Assembly: GCF_003086295.3 (NCBI RefSeq)
Contig: NC_092040.1
Location: 54,663,559 to 54,727,558 of the forward strand
Reading direction: 5' to 3'
Length of the DNA stretch: 64,000 nt
Source: Arachis hypogaea
Taxonomy: Eukaryota > Streptophyta > Magnoliopsida > Fabales > Fabaceae
Shown: one piece after another, positions 11,341 through 22,423 of the stretch
How positions within the stretch are numbered: position 1 is the stretch's first letter
How the letters are laid out: the number at the start of each line of letters is the position of its first letter
Notes under the pieces: generated by a model
The model's input: the letters and a program-made list of their open reading frames with translations, nothing else
Told to the model about the DNA's origin: nothing
Databases searched by the model: none
Program-made: the position numbers and the translations under genes

Positions 11341-11650
11341 ATCCTGGCGTTAAACGCCCAACCACTGCATGTTTTGGGCATTTAACACCCAATTGTAGCT
11401 TCTCCTGGGTGTTCAATGCCCAGCTGTTACTTTTAGCTGGCGTTGAACGCCAGAAACTCCTTTGTCACTGGGCATTTTTCTGAACGCCAAGGACGCTGAA
11501 AATCTAGCGTTAAACGCCCAGAAGGTGCTTCTTTCTGGCGTTCAACGCCCAGAAGATGCTTCTTTCTGGCGTCTAACGCCCAGATGGTTATCTCTACTGG
11601 CGTTGAACGCCCAGTAGATGCTTATTTTGGGCGTTCAACACCTAAAACAG
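11341..11650 (-). repeat. Palindromic-word cluster after the two-hairpin element of B (GGCGTTWAACGCC)
   Basis: About ten copies of GGCGTT(W/G)AACGCC usually flanked CTG..CAG, e.g. near 11344, 11430, 11500, 11535, 11570, 11600 and 11628. The same word occurs in B's LTR (19090-19200) and gag-protease linker (15690-15880). Confidence 0.9.
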
Positions 11651-11800
11651 CTCTTTTTCGCACCAGTGAGCTTCTTTTTGCTGTTTTATCCTCTGAATCC
11701 TTCTGTAACTCTGTGAACTCAAGCAATTGCTATTTTACCTTGAAGATAATTGACATAAACCTGTAAAAATCAATTAATTAACAAATAAGCTTTGTAAATG

Positions 11801-11848
11801 GCTGGGTTGCCTCCCAGCAAGCGCTTCTTTATTGTCTTTAGCTGGACT
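11801..11848 (-). other. Two-hairpin element, copy in B (11 nt after pol stop)
   Basis: Minus strand: GTC, CAGCTAAA, GAC small hairpin (11848-11833 region); AAGCGCTT (11826-11819); stem GCTGGG, loop AGGCAA, CCCAGC (11818-11801). The stem differs from A's CATGGG/CCCATG by paired changes. Confidence 0.75.
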
Positions 11849-11859
11849 ATTACTGAGCT

Positions 11860-13117
11860 TTAATCAAGTCTCAGTTTTGAGCATTCTTGCTCAAAATTGC
11901 TTTTAAGATAATGTTTGACTCTCTGTCCATTAACAATGAACTTTTTGTTAGAATCATTATCATGAAACTCCACATATCCATATGGTGACACACTTGTAAA
12001 CACATATGGACCTCTCCACCGGGATTTCAGTTTCCCGGGGAATCTGAGCCTAGAATTAAATAGCAGAACTTTCTGCCCTAGCTCAAAGACTCTGGTTGAC
12101 AGTTTCTTTTGCTTTCTCTTTGTAAATTTTTGCATTTTTGAAAGCATTGAGTTTGAATTCCTCTAGCTCATTTAGCTGGAGCAATCATTTTTCTCCAGCA
12201 AACTTGGCATCAAGGTTTAGGAATCTGGTTGCCCAATAGGCCTTATGTTCTAGTTCCAGTGGCAAGTGACAAGCTTTTCCATACACAAGCTGGTATGGAG
12301 AAGTTCCTATAGGAGTCTTGAATGCTGTTCTGTATGCCTACAGAGCATCATCCAAGCTTCTTGCCCAATCCCTTCTACGGTTAATCACAGTCCGTTCCAG
12401 GATTCTTTTAAGTTCTCTATTAGAGACTTTAGCTTGCCCATTTGTCTGTGGATGATTTGGAGTTGGCACCCTGTGGCTAACTCCATATCGAACCAAAGTA
12501 GAGTAAAGCTGTTTATTGCAGAAATGGGTGCCCCCATCACTGATTAGTACTCTAGGGATACCAAATCTGCTGAAGATGTATTTTTGGAGGAATTTTAGCA
12601 CTGTCTTAGTATCATTAGTGGGTGTTGCAACAGCTTCCACCCATTTGGATACATAATCCACAGCCACCAGAATATAAGTGTTTGAGTATGATGGTGGGAA
12701 AGGCCCCATGAAGTCAATACCCCATATATCAAACAACTCAATCTCTAAGATCCCTTGTTGAGGCATGGCATAACTATGAGGAAGATTGCCAGATCTTTGG
12801 CAACTGTCACAATTAAGTACAAACACTCGGGAGTATTTATAGAGAGTAGGTCAGTAGAAGCCACATTGGAGGACTCTTGTGGCTGTTCGCTCACTTCTAA
12901 AATGTCCTCCATACTGTGATCCATGGCAGTGCCAGAGGATCTTTTGTGCTTCTTCCTTAGGCACACATCTATAGATTATTCCATCTGCACATCTCTTGAA
13001 GAGATATGGTTCATCCTTGAGATAGTACTTTGCATCCGTCGTCAATTTTTTTTATTGCTGCCTACTGTACTCTTTGGGTATGAATCTCACTGCCTTGTAG
13101 TTTGTAATGTCTGCAAA
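11860..13117 (-). pseudogene. Integrase of B, multiply broken
   Basis: Zinc finger HCHGSQYGGHFRSE then, after a TGA near 12849, CDSCQRSG; core [10 protein letters not shown] near 12730, SDGGTHF near 12540, and [10 protein letters not shown] near 12410 (the catalytic Glu position reads AKVSN, where A has AELAN, so Glu is replaced by Lys); GPY/F module RGPYVFTSVSPYGYVEF near 12010. Nonsense codons at the pol junction (13118), within the RQQ.KKL stretch near 13050, near 12849 and at 12338; the frame then shifts before 12147. Followed 11 nt later by the two-hairpin element. Not functional. Confidence 0.9.
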
Positions 13118-14938
13118 CTATGGCACTTCCTGGATGGCAAAGAGTTGCTCATCTGAAAAGTTTTCAGAGATCTCAGTAAGAGGGAGGGACGCCCCTTCTA
13201 CTGGTTCTATTCGGGACAGGTGATCTGCTACTTGGTTCTCTGTCCCTTTTCTATCTCTTATTTCTATATCAAACTCTTGCAGAAGCAACACCCATCTGAT
13301 GAGTCTAGGTTTTGAATCCTGCTTTTTGAGTAGATATTTAAGAGTAGCATGGTCAGTGTACACAATCACTTTTGATCCTACTAAATAAAATCTGAACTTG
13401 TCAATGGCGTAAACCACTGCAAGTAACTCTTTTTTTGTGGTTGTGTAGTTCTTCTGTGCGTCATTTAAAACACGGCTGGCATATGACGTGCAGAAGCTTG
13501 TCATGCCTTTCTCCCAACACTGCACTAATGGCATGGTCGCTGACATCACACATAAGTTCAAATGGTAATGTCCAGTCTGGTGCAGAGATGACTGGTGTTG
13601 TGACCAACTTAGCTTTCAGAGTCTCAAACACCTGCAGACACTCCTTATCAAAGATAAATGGCATGTCAGCAGCTAGCAGATTATTCAGAGGTTTGGCGAT
13701 TTTTGAAAAGTCTTTTATAAACCTCCTATAGAATCCTGTATGCCCTTGAAAGCTTCTGATTGCCTTAACATTGGAAGGTGGTGGTAATTTTTCAATTACC
13801 TCTACCTTAGCTTGATCCACCTCTACTCCCTTGTTCGAAATTTTGTGCCCAAGGACAATTCCTTCAGTCACCATAAAGTGACATTTCTCCCAGTTTAAAA
13901 CCAGGTTAGTCTCTTGGCACCTCTTTAGAACAAGTGCTAGATGGTCAAGACAGGAGCTGAATAAGTGTCCAAATACTGAAAAGTCATCCATGAAGACTTC
14001 CAGAAAATTTTCCACCATATCAGAGAAAATTGAGAGCATGCACCTTTGAAAGGTTGCAGGTGCATTGCACAGACCAAATGGCATCCTTCTGTATGCGAAT
14101 ACTCCGGATGGACATGTGAATGCTATTTTCTCTTGATCCTTGGGATCTACTACAATTTGATTATAACCTGAATATCCATCCAGGAAGCAGTAGTATTCAT
14201 GACCTCTAGTCTTTCTAGCATCTGGTCTATGAATGGTAAAGGAAAATGATCCTTTCTGGTAGCTGTATTGAGTTTTCTATAATCAATACACATACGCCAC
14301 CTTGTAACTGTTCTTGTAGGAACCAGTTCATTTTTTTCATTATGAACCACTGTCATGCCACCCTTCTTAGGGACAACTTGGACAGGGCTTACCCAGGGGC
14401 TATCAGAAATAGGATAAATAATCCCAGCCTCTAGTAATTTAATGACCTCCTTCTGCACCACCTCCTTCATGGCTGGATTCAGCCACCTCTGTGGTTGAAC
14501 CACTGGCTTAGCGTCACCCTCCAATAGGATCTTGTGCATGCATCTGGCTGGGCTAATGCCCTTAAGATCACTGATGGACCACCCAAGAGCTGTCTTGTGT
14601 GTCCTTAGCACTTGTATTAGTGCTTCCTCTTCCTGCGGTTCTAAGGTAGAGCTTATGATTACAGGAAATGTATCACCTTCTCCCAAAAATGCATATTTCA
14701 GGGATGGTGGTAATGGTTTGAGCTCGGGTTTGGGAGGTTTTTCCTCTTCCTGAGGGATTTTTAGAGGTTCTATTATTCTCTCTGGTTTCTCCAGATCAGG
14801 CTGAGCATCTTTAAAGATATCCTCTAGCTCTGATTTGAGACTCTCAGTCATGTTGACCTCTTTTACCAGAGAGTCAATAATATCAATGCTCATGCAATCG
14901 TTTGGGGTGTCTGGATGCTGCATAGCTTTGACAACATT
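13118..14938 (-). pseudogene. Reverse transcriptase and RNase H of B, two frameshifts
   Basis: RT: WVSPVQVVPKKGG, RWRMCIDYRKLN near 14300, then a one-base loss near 14205 moves the frame; MPFGLCNAPATFQ resumes at 14084 and the catalytic box reads VFMDDFSVFG near 13980. Connection and RNase H: NLLAADMPFIFDKEC, then a second frameshift near 13490, then [41 protein letters not shown] and VADHLSRIE. Frame stops at 13118 in what is a Trp codon in A. In life this enzyme copies the element RNA in the particle, primed by tRNA-Asp. RT motif order fits Ty3/gypsy. Confidence 0.92.
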
Positions 14939-15300
14939 CTACTTAAACTCGTCCTCATTGACTCTCAGGGTCACTTCCCCTTTTTGGATGTCAATGAGGG
15001 TTCGTCCAGTTGCTAGGAAAGGTCTTCCTAGAATGAGAGTTGCACTCTTGTGCTCCTCTATTTCCAGCACCACAAAGTCAGTGGGAAAGGCAAATGGCCC
15101 AACCTTGACAATCATGTCTTCAATCACGCCTGATGGGTATTTAATGGAGCTATCAGCAAGTTGGAGGCATATCCGGGTTGGCTTGACTTCTTCAGTCAAA
15201 CCAAGATTTCTGATAGTAGATGCAAGTATTAGGTTGATACTTGCCCCATGATCACATAAGCTTTCTTGGTACAAGTACCCTCTAATGTGCATGGTATCGT
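14939..15300 (-). pseudogene. Aspartic protease of B, frame-disrupted
   Basis: Active-site box reads LCDHGASINLI (family normally D-L/S-G-A/S); followed by ADSSIKYPSGVIEDMIVKVG, FVVLEIEE and ILGRPFLATGRTLIDI, the typical second half of plant Ty3/gypsy proteases. TAG at 14941-14939 separates it in frame from RT; upstream, the frame from gag (LKDPGSFTIPC near 15310) shifts just before the active site. Role: cleaves the gag-pol precursor. Confidence 0.88.
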
Positions 15301-15522
15301 AAAGCTTCCGGGATCTTTAAGCTTCTTAGGTAAGCTTTTCAGAATGACTGCACTGCATTCTTCAGTGAGGTAAACTTTTTCAGTTTCCCTTCAATCCTTC
15401 TTATGACTTAAGATCTCTTTCATGAACTTAGCATAAGAGGGTATTTACTCAAGTGCCTCTGCAAACGGAATCTTTATTTCAAGAGTTCTGAGATAGTCTG
15501 CAAAGCGGGCAGATTGCTTATC

Positions 15523-16887
15523 CTATTCCGCTTGACAGAGTTTTTGAGGATAAGGCATTTTGGATTTGTATTCCTCAACCTTAGTAGCTGTAAGTTTATT
15601 GTCTACAGATGTGGGTTGAGAAGCCTTTTTAGAGGGGCTGCTATCAGCACTTGCATGTGTCTGATCTCCCATTGGTGTTTGAATGCCAGGGGTGGAAGCT
15701 GGAGTGGCGTTAGACGCCAACTCCGTACCTGTTTCTGGCATCTGAATGCCAAAACTGTGCTTCCTTTGGGCGTTCAACGCCAATTCCTTGCTTGTTTCTA
15801 GCATTGAACGCTAGGACTGAGCATGGGTTAGGGGTTCAACGCCAGCTCTCCACTCCTTTTCTGGCGTTTGAGCGCCAGAATTATTCCTCTCTAGGCTCTG
15901 ACTGTCCTCAGAGGGATTTTGGGTAGCCGTTTGTTCATTTCTTGGCTTCTTGCTGCCTTGAAGTGAGGTATTTAATGTTTTTCCACTTCTTAATTGAATT
16001 GCTTGGCACTATTCTGTTATTTGTTTTGATAACTGTTGTTCTGTTCGCTTTAGCTGCACTTCCATATTCATATTAGCCATTCTTCTCTCTTGTAGTATCT
16101 CCTTGAATTCGGCTAGCTGTTTTGTTAGAAAATCTAATTGCTGATTGAATTCAGTAACTTGTTCTGTAGGACTTAGTTTAGCAGTTACTGTTTTAGCCTC
16201 TTCTTTCATGGAAGGTTCACTACTTAGGTACAGATGCTGATTTCTAGCAACTATATCAATGAGCTCTTGAGCTTCTTCAATTGTCTTTGTCATGTGTATA
16301 GATCCACCAGATGAGTGGTCTAAAGAAATCTGAGCTTTCTCTGTAAGCCCATAATAAAAGATGTCTAACTACACCCACTCTGAAAACATTTCTGAAGGGC
16401 ATTTTCTTAGCATCTCTCTGTATCTCTCCCAGGCATCATAAAGGGATTCATTATCTCCTTGTTTGAAGCCTTGGATGCTCAGCCTTAGCTGTGTCATCTG
16501 TTTTGGAGGAAAATAGTGATTCAGGAATTTTTCTGACAGTTGTTTCCATGTCTTTATGCTGTCCTTAGGTTGGTTATTTAACCACCTCTTAGCTTGGTCT
16601 TTTACAGCAAATGGAAACAATAATAATCTGTAGACATCCTGATCTACTTCCTTATCATGTACTGTGTCAGCAATTTATAAAAACTGTGCCAGAAACTCTG
16701 TAGGTTCTTCCTGTGGAAGACCAGAATACTGGCAATTTTGCTGCACCATGATAATGAGCTGAGGGTTCAACTCAAAGCTACTAACTCCGATGGAGGGTAT
16801 ACAGATACTACTCCCGTATGAAGCAGTAGTGGGGTTAGCATATGTCTCCAGAGTCCTTCTGCACTGTTCATTTCCACTTAGATCCAT
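15523..16887 (-). pseudogene. gag of B, broken
   Basis: N-terminus with MDLSGNEQ at 16887; capsid-like block KRWLNNQPKDSIKTWKQLSEKF and ESLYDAWERYREMLRKCPSEMF (about 16585-16375) typical of the retrotransposon gag domain; then EEAQELIDIVARNQHLY and a Gln/Glu coiled-coil-like stretch (16300-16010). Stops: TAA 16677-16675 and TAG 16371-16369, more near 16010. No CCHC zinc knuckle is visible. The linker to the protease (15690-15880) is built of palindromic words. Start is preceded by an AT-rich leader. Confidence 0.85.
15690..15880 (-). repeat. Palindromic words inside the gag-protease linker of B
   Basis: Degenerate GGCGTTNRACGCC words at about 15703, 15745, 15770, 15805, 15830 and 15860, inside the coding frame ELALNAQRKHSFGIQMPETG. 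The same word type is in B's LTR and post-pol cluster. Confidence 0.8.
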
Positions 16888-16982
16888 GATGGAGAAAGGG
16901 AGATGATGTGGATTTATTTTATTTATTTTATTATATAAGAAAAATAATTTTTGAAATAATAAAATGAAATAAAATAAAAACT

Positions 16983-17013
<31 letters not shown>

Positions 17014-18000
17014 ATTTGAAAATATTTTATGAAGATTTTCGAAAAAATAAAGAGAGAGAAAGTGGTTAGGATATATTTGAAAAAGATGTGATTTTTTTTA
17101 AATCTTAAAAGGATAAGATTTTGAAAAATTTTGAAATTGAAATCTGAATTTTTATGAAAAATTTCGAAATATTTGCTTAAAAATAGTTAGAAAAGATATT
17201 TTTTTGATTTTTGAATTTTATGATGAAAGAAAAAAAGACACAAAAGACACAAGACTTAAAATTTTTAGATCTAATGTTCCTTGTTTTCGAAAATTTTGGA
17301 GGGAAAACACCAAGGAACACCAAACTTAAAAATTTTAAGATCAAAATACAAGAAAAACTCAAGAACACCTTGAAGACTCACAAGAACACCAAGAACAAAA
17401 GAAAGAACACCAAACATAAAATTTTTAGAAAACCAATTAAAATTTTCGAAAACTAAAGAAAAATTAACAAGAAAACACCAAACTTAAAGTTTCTTACATG
17501 ATTTAATCAAAGAAAAATTATTTTTGAAAAAATTTTAAAAAGAAGATACCCAATTACCAATAACACAAACCAATGCTCTAGCCAATTGAGCTATAAATGT
17601 AACGTGTTTTAAAGAGGTATCTTTAATAAATAAAAAATAATTTTTTTTGAAAACTAATATTTTGAAAAAAAGCACAAGAAATACAAGAAAAGACACAAAA
17701 CAAGACAAACCAAAGATCAAACAAGAAAAATTGACAAGAACAATTTGAAGATCATAAAGAACACATGCATGAATTTTTGAAAAATGTATAAATTTTTAAA
17801 AACATGCAATTGACACCAAACTTAAAACAGGACACTAAACTCATAGAAAAACTAAAAATTAATAAAGAAAAATAATATTTTTGAAAAAAAAAATTAAAAG
17901 GGATAATAAAAGATGCAATTCTAGTGACTCTAAACCAAAAAGACTAATTTTTTCTAATCTAAGCAACAAGATTCACCGTCAGTCGTTCAAACTTAAACAA
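16888..18000 (-). other. Leader of B between PBS and gag
   Basis: Very A-rich (plus strand), no ORF of note. Carries several ACACCAAACTTAAA words (17309, 17406, 17476, 17815), the reverse complement of the TTAAGTTTGGTGT motif of the modules. Also holds a tRNA-like fragment (17551-17612). Confidence 0.6.
17551..17612 (-). ncRNA. tRNA-like fragment (D-arm with A-box) in the B leader
   Basis: Minus strand contains TAGCTCAATTGGCTAGAGCA, which reads as a tRNA D-arm with internal A-box, followed by TTGGTTTGTGTTATTGG. The anticodon stem does not close and no B-box (GGTTCGANTCC) follows, so this is at most a remnant. 5' acceptor pairing not found. Confidence 0.4.
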
Positions 18001-18018
18001 TCCCCGGCAACGGCACCA
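18001..18018 (-). other. Primer-binding site of B (tRNA-Asp)
   Basis: Minus strand TGGTGCCGTTGCCGGGGA, one mismatch to the complement of the tRNA-Asp 3' end, 6 nt from the LTR end. Confidence 0.85.
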
Positions 18019-18024
18019 AAAACT

Positions 18025-19587
18025 TGGTGCACGAAATTGCAATCACGCTTTTGCAATCCGCACAACTAACCAACAAGTGCACTGGGTCGTCCAAGTAATA
18101 CCTTACGTGAGTAAGGGTCGATCCCACGGAGATTGTTGGCTTGAAGCAAGTTATGGTTATCTTGTAACTCTTAGTGAGGATATAATATCAATAATGATTC
18201 TTAGTTTTAATTGTAAAAAATAAAAGAGCATGAAATAAATACTTATTATGTAGTAATGGAGAATATGTTGGAGTTTTGGAGATGCTTTTTCTTCTGAATT
18301 CCTGCAACATAATGCTTTCTCACTTTCAAACATGCAAGACTCCTTACATGGCAAGCTGTATGTAGGGCATCACCATTGTCAATGGCTACTTCCCATCCTC
18401 TCAGTGAAAATGGTCCAAATGCTCTGTCACAGCACGGCTAATCATCTGTCGGTTCTCGATCATGTCGGAATAGGATCCATTGATCCTTTTGCGTCTGTCA
18501 CTACGCCCAACACTCGCGAGTTTGAAGCTTGTCACAATCATCCAATCCCTGAATCCTACTCGGAATACCACAGACAAGGTTTAGACTTTTTGGATTTTCA
18601 AGGATGCTGCCAATGGATTCTAGCTTATACCACAAAGATTCTGATTAAGGAATCTAAGAGATACTCATTCAATCTAATGTAGAGCAGAAGTGTTTGTCAG
18701 GCACACGTTTCATGGGTTGAGGATGGTGATGAGTGTCACGGATCATCACATCCATCACAGTTAAGTACGAATCAGCATCTTAGATAGAAACAAACATGTT
18801 TGAATGGAAAACAGAAATTATTGCATTAATTCATCGAGACGCTGCAGAGCTCCTCACCCCCAACAATGGAGTTTAGAGACTCATGCCGTCAGAGAATACA
18901 AAATTCAGATCTAAAATGTCATGAGATACAAAATAAGTCTCTAAAAGTTGTTTAAATACTAAATTAGTAACCTAGGTTTACAAAAAATGAGTAAACTAAG
19001 ATGGATAGTGCAGAAATCCACTTCTGGGGCCCACTTGGTGTGTGCTAGAGCTGAGACTTAAGCTTCTCACGTGCCCGAGCTATTTCTAGAGTTGAACACC
19101 AGGTTGTAACCTATTTCTGGCACTGAACTCCAACTTGCAACCTGTTTCTGGCGCTGAACGCCAGAATGCAACATGGAACTGGCGTTAAACACCAGTTTAC
19201 GTCATTTATCTTCGCGCAAAGTATAGACTATTATATATTTCTGGAAAGCCTTGGATGTCTACTTTCCAACCCAATTGAGAGCGCGCCATTTGGACTTCTG
19301 TAGCTCCAAAAAATCCATTCCGAGTGCAGGGAGGTCAGAATCCAACAACATCAGCAATCCTTTTTCAGCCTAAATTAGATTTTTGCTCAGCTCCCTCAAT
19401 TTCAGCCAGAAAATACCTAAAATCACAGAAAAACACACAAACTCATAGTAACGTCCAGAAATATAAATTTTTCCTAAAAACTAATAAAAATATACTAAAA
19501 ACTAACTAAAATACACTAAAATCTACATGAAATTACCCCCAAAAAGCGTATAAAATACACTAAAATCTACATGAAATCCGCTCATCA
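18025..19587 (-). repeat. 5' LTR of element B (1563 bp)
   Basis: Minus-strand start TGATGAGCGGATTTCATG (19587), end ...TTTCGTGCACCA (18025), then PBS. Contains the conserved LTR box (about 19241-19310) and a small GGCGTTNAACGCC cluster (19090-19200). TATA region is decayed (TATTTAAAC near 18950). Same LTR family as K, L, M, Q, S and U. Confidence 0.88.
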
Positions 19588-19720
19588 ATACCCCTTTTCA
19601 TATCCCTTCACACACACACCTTTCATACACTCCTACCACCCACAAGGCCGAGCCCTTTCTCTCCCTCTCCCTCCTTCAATTTTCTTCTTCTTCTACTCCA
19701 TTATTCAATTTATTTTATTT

Positions 19721-19757
19721 TTTCTCGAGGACGAGCAAACTTTTAAGTTTGGTGTTG
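19721..19757 (+). other. AGGA-hairpin module d, upstream of the env-position ORF of C
   Basis: TTTCTCG, AGGA, CGAGCAA (6 of 7 pairs; CTCG/CGAG replaces CTTG/CAAG of A and B), spacer ACTT, TTAAGTTTGGTGTTG. ATG follows at 19792. Confidence 0.75.
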
Positions 19758-19791
19758 GAAAAGCATAGTTCTTTTTCTTTCCATTAAATTC

Positions 19792-20870
19792 ATGGCACTT
19801 AAGGTTGGAGATTTCTCTTGAAAGAAGAAGGGAAAGGTAGTAGCCAATCCCTATGAATCTTGGGAGATGGAGAGATTCATCACCAAATCTCATCAAGACC
19901 ACTTCTATGAAGTAGTGGTTGAGAAGAAAGTGATCCCTGAGGTCCCTTTCAGACTCAAGGAGAATGAGTATTCAGAAATCCGAAGAGAGATCTAGAGGAG
20001 AGGTTGGGAAGTCCTAACCAATCCCATTCAAGATGTTGGGATTCTCATGGTGCAAGAGTTCTATGCTAATGCATGGGTTACTTAAAACCATGACACTAGT
20101 GCGAACCTAAATCCAAGGAATTGGAGCACCATGGTCCGAGGAAGAATCTTAGATTTCAGCCCGGAAAGTGTGAGGTTGGCGTTCAACTTGCCTCTAATGC
20201 AAGGAGATCCTCATCCTTACACTAGGAGAGTCAACTTTGATCAGAGATTGGATCAAGTACTCTCAAACATTTGTATGGAAAGAGCACAGTGGAAAAGAGA
20301 TTCCCAAGGGAAGCCCATTCAACTAAGAAGGGCTGACCTAAAGCCCATAGCTAGAGGATGGTTGGAATTTATCCAAAGATCCATCATCCCTACTATCAAT
20401 CATCAGAAGTGACTGTTGACAAAGCCATCATGATCCATTACATCATGATTGGAACTGAGGTGGAAGTACATGAGGTGATTCCTCAAGAATTTTATAAGGT
20501 AGCTGAGAAGCCTCACACGAATTCAAGGTTAGTATTTTCACACCTCATCTGTTATCTATGCAATTCAGCTAGAATTGTCATAAATAGAGACATTTCCATT
20601 GGGGAGGATAAACCCATCAATAAGAAGAGGATGGAGCAAACTAGAGAGCACACACAAGAGCCTGTGCAACCACCTCAGTATGAGATCCTTGAGATGCCTT
20701 AAGGGATGTATTTTCCTCCCAAAAGCTATTGGGATCAATGGCAAACTTCTCTTGGAGAATTGAGCACTAACATGGAGCAATTGAGAATGGAGCATCAAGG
20801 GCATGCTACCACCCTCAATGAAATAAGAGAAGATCAAAGAGCCATAAGGAAAGACCAAAGGGCTATGAGG
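19792..20870 (+). pseudogene. Env-position ORF of C, broken
   Basis: Start ATG 19792, 34 nt after module d. In-frame stops at 19819 (TGA), 19993 (TAG), 20083 (TAA) and near 20699 (TAA, before GMYFPPKSYWDQW), plus a frameshift near 20398. Shared landmarks: LKENEYSEI, VQEFYAN, RRADLKPIARGWLEFIQRS, SEVTVDKAIMIHYIM, then a Gln/Glu/Arg-rich coiled-coil-like tail (LSTNMEQLRMEHQ). Tail is cut at 20870 by the D junction. Closest in the window to M and Q. Confidence 0.85.
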
Positions 20871-21005
20871 GAAACATGTTTTTCACGATATGACATAATA
20901 AGGGAGGGAAAGTAAAGCCATGCAATTAATGTGAATAAGTAGGTGAAGGATTGTATAAATCACTCAAATTAAGCACAAAATATCTCATGAAATATGGGTT
21001 TATCA
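20871..21005 (-). repeat. Truncated 3' LTR of D
   Basis: Minus strand TGATAAACCCATATTTC... for about 135 bp, then broken at the junction with C. Matches the outer part of the 5' LTR at 26838-26958. Confidence 0.85.
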
Positions 21006-21006
21006 A

Positions 21007-21043
21007 CCTCCCCACACTTAAACACTAGCATGTCCTCATGCTA
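21007..21043 (-). other. AGGA-hairpin module e, abutting the 3' LTR of D
   Basis: Minus strand TAGCATG, AGGA, CATGCTA, spacer GTGT, TTAAGTGTGGGGAGG, then T and the LTR. The stem is fully re-paired compared with TTGCTTG/CAAGCAA. The 3' end is purine-rich (GGGGAGG), as expected of a polypurine tract. Confidence 0.82.
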
Positions 21044-22386
21044 AATCCAAGGTAAATAAATGAGGTTAAAGTGATGGAATGCAATGCAACCTAAATTAAA
21101 TGCAACTAAATGCAAATTGTTTTTACCTACTTGGTTAAAAATAAATAAGTTCTTCAAGACAAATATGAACTGGATTTCACTAATTCAAATCACAAAATAC
21201 AATACAAATAACTTGCAAGAAGAAGATAGCTCATGAAAGCAGGGAACATAGAATTGAGCACTGAACCCTTGGTAGTGTATATCATTCTAACTTTCAAGTG
21301 TCTAGGGTCAATTCTCTCAATTCTCTACTAATCTCGCTTTCTATAGCTTGCTCTTCATCTAACAATCAACAAAAATTTAATGCACCAATACACAAATCAA
21401 GAGGTCTTTTAAGGGTTGTAATGGGGCTAGGGTCAAGGTAGGATTGTATTTGGCTAAGTGGACTAAAATTTGAATCCTTAATTAACTGAAACTTTCCCAC
21501 CTAACTCAAACAATCTATGTAATCATAATACAACATCTAGCCATCCATTAACCATGCTTTCCACATATTCATGCATTCTAATTTTAAGTACAGTACATAT
21601 GCATTGCCTTCACTACTTACTTTTGGGCATTTTGTCCCATTTTTCTTATTTGCTTTGCTTTTTTTTTATGCATATGATTAATTTATTGAATGCATGAACA
21701 TGTCCTAAACATTTTTTCACATTTTCAGAAAATTCTAACATACTCAATTCTCAAACCAGATGTTTCCAAACCCACTCTTCCCCACACTTAATTCATAAGC
21801 ATTCTCACTAGTCTAAGCTAACCAAGGATTCAAATTAAGGACATTATTGTTTTTCTCTTAGAGTTAATGATGTGCTAAAATAAAGAACAAAGGGGTAAAA
21901 TAGGCTCAAAATTGGTTTGCAATAGATAATGAAAAGGTTAAGGCCATATGGGTATGTAAGCTCAGTGAAACAAGGCCTCAATCATATAAGTGTATGCATA
22001 CATTAAAAAATGGAAATATAGAATCAAGCAAGACAGAGATCACAATTTTAGAGAGAAAAACACACACCAAAAATAAAATATTGGTTGATAAAATACAACC
22101 AATCAAATAGGCTCAAAATCTCACTGGTTTTGTGTGTTCAAGCTTTAAACTATGTTCCAAAATAATATTTCTTCAAACAAGTGTAACAAAAAAAATTATT
22201 CAAATTAGTGAAATTCTCTAAAAATTTTCTTGAAAAAGAAAATATTACTTCAACCAAGTGGTAAAATATACAAAAAAAATCAAACAAATATGCAATCAAT
22301 TATGCAAATGCAATAATGAACTACAAAGAAAATTTAAACATTGGTGCTAAAATATGAAGTGCCTAACCCATGGAAGTCGGTATCGA
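21044..22386 (-). other. 3' non-coding region of D
   Basis: AT-rich, homologous in its last 130 bp to 47890-48022 of N. No credible ORF or promoter seen. Confidence 0.5.
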
Positions 22387-22423
22387 CCTTCCCACACTTA
22401 AAGATTGCACCATCCTCGGTGCA
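22387..22423 (-). other. AGGA-hairpin module g, internal copy in D
   Basis: Minus strand TGCACCG, AGGA, TGGTGCA (closing G-U pair), spacer ATCT, TTAAGTGTGGGAAGG. Same 4-nt spacing as all others but a completely different stem. It overlaps the end of the small basic ORF and lies about where autonomous elements have the module before the env-position ORF. Confidence 0.72.

Larger units (their letters stand above)
8670..19587 (-). mobile_element. Element B: near-complete autonomous Athila-like element, 3' LTR outside the window
   Basis: Reading right to left: 5' LTR, tRNA-Asp PBS, leader, gag, protease, RT-RNase H, integrase, two-hairpin element, palindromic cluster, hairpin module, env-position ORF, 3' non-coding region cut by element A at 8670. 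It is the only element in the window with all pol domains. At least eleven stops or frameshifts show it is long dead. Flank right of the 5' LTR is ATACC (19588-19592) inside element C, upstream of C's env-position ORF. Confidence 0.88.
19588..20870 (+). mobile_element. Element C: fragment around an env-position ORF
   Basis: Plus-strand fragment between the B insertion (left) and a junction with D's truncated LTR (right). It holds a pyrimidine-rich stretch, a hairpin module and the ORF. The pol and LTRs are not in the window. The right junction shares GGAAACATG-like bases with D's LTR. Confidence 0.75.

Noticed and set aside
17551..17612. Functional tRNA gene
   Set aside because: Anticodon stem does not close and there is no B-box or acceptor stem; listed only as a tRNA-like fragment.
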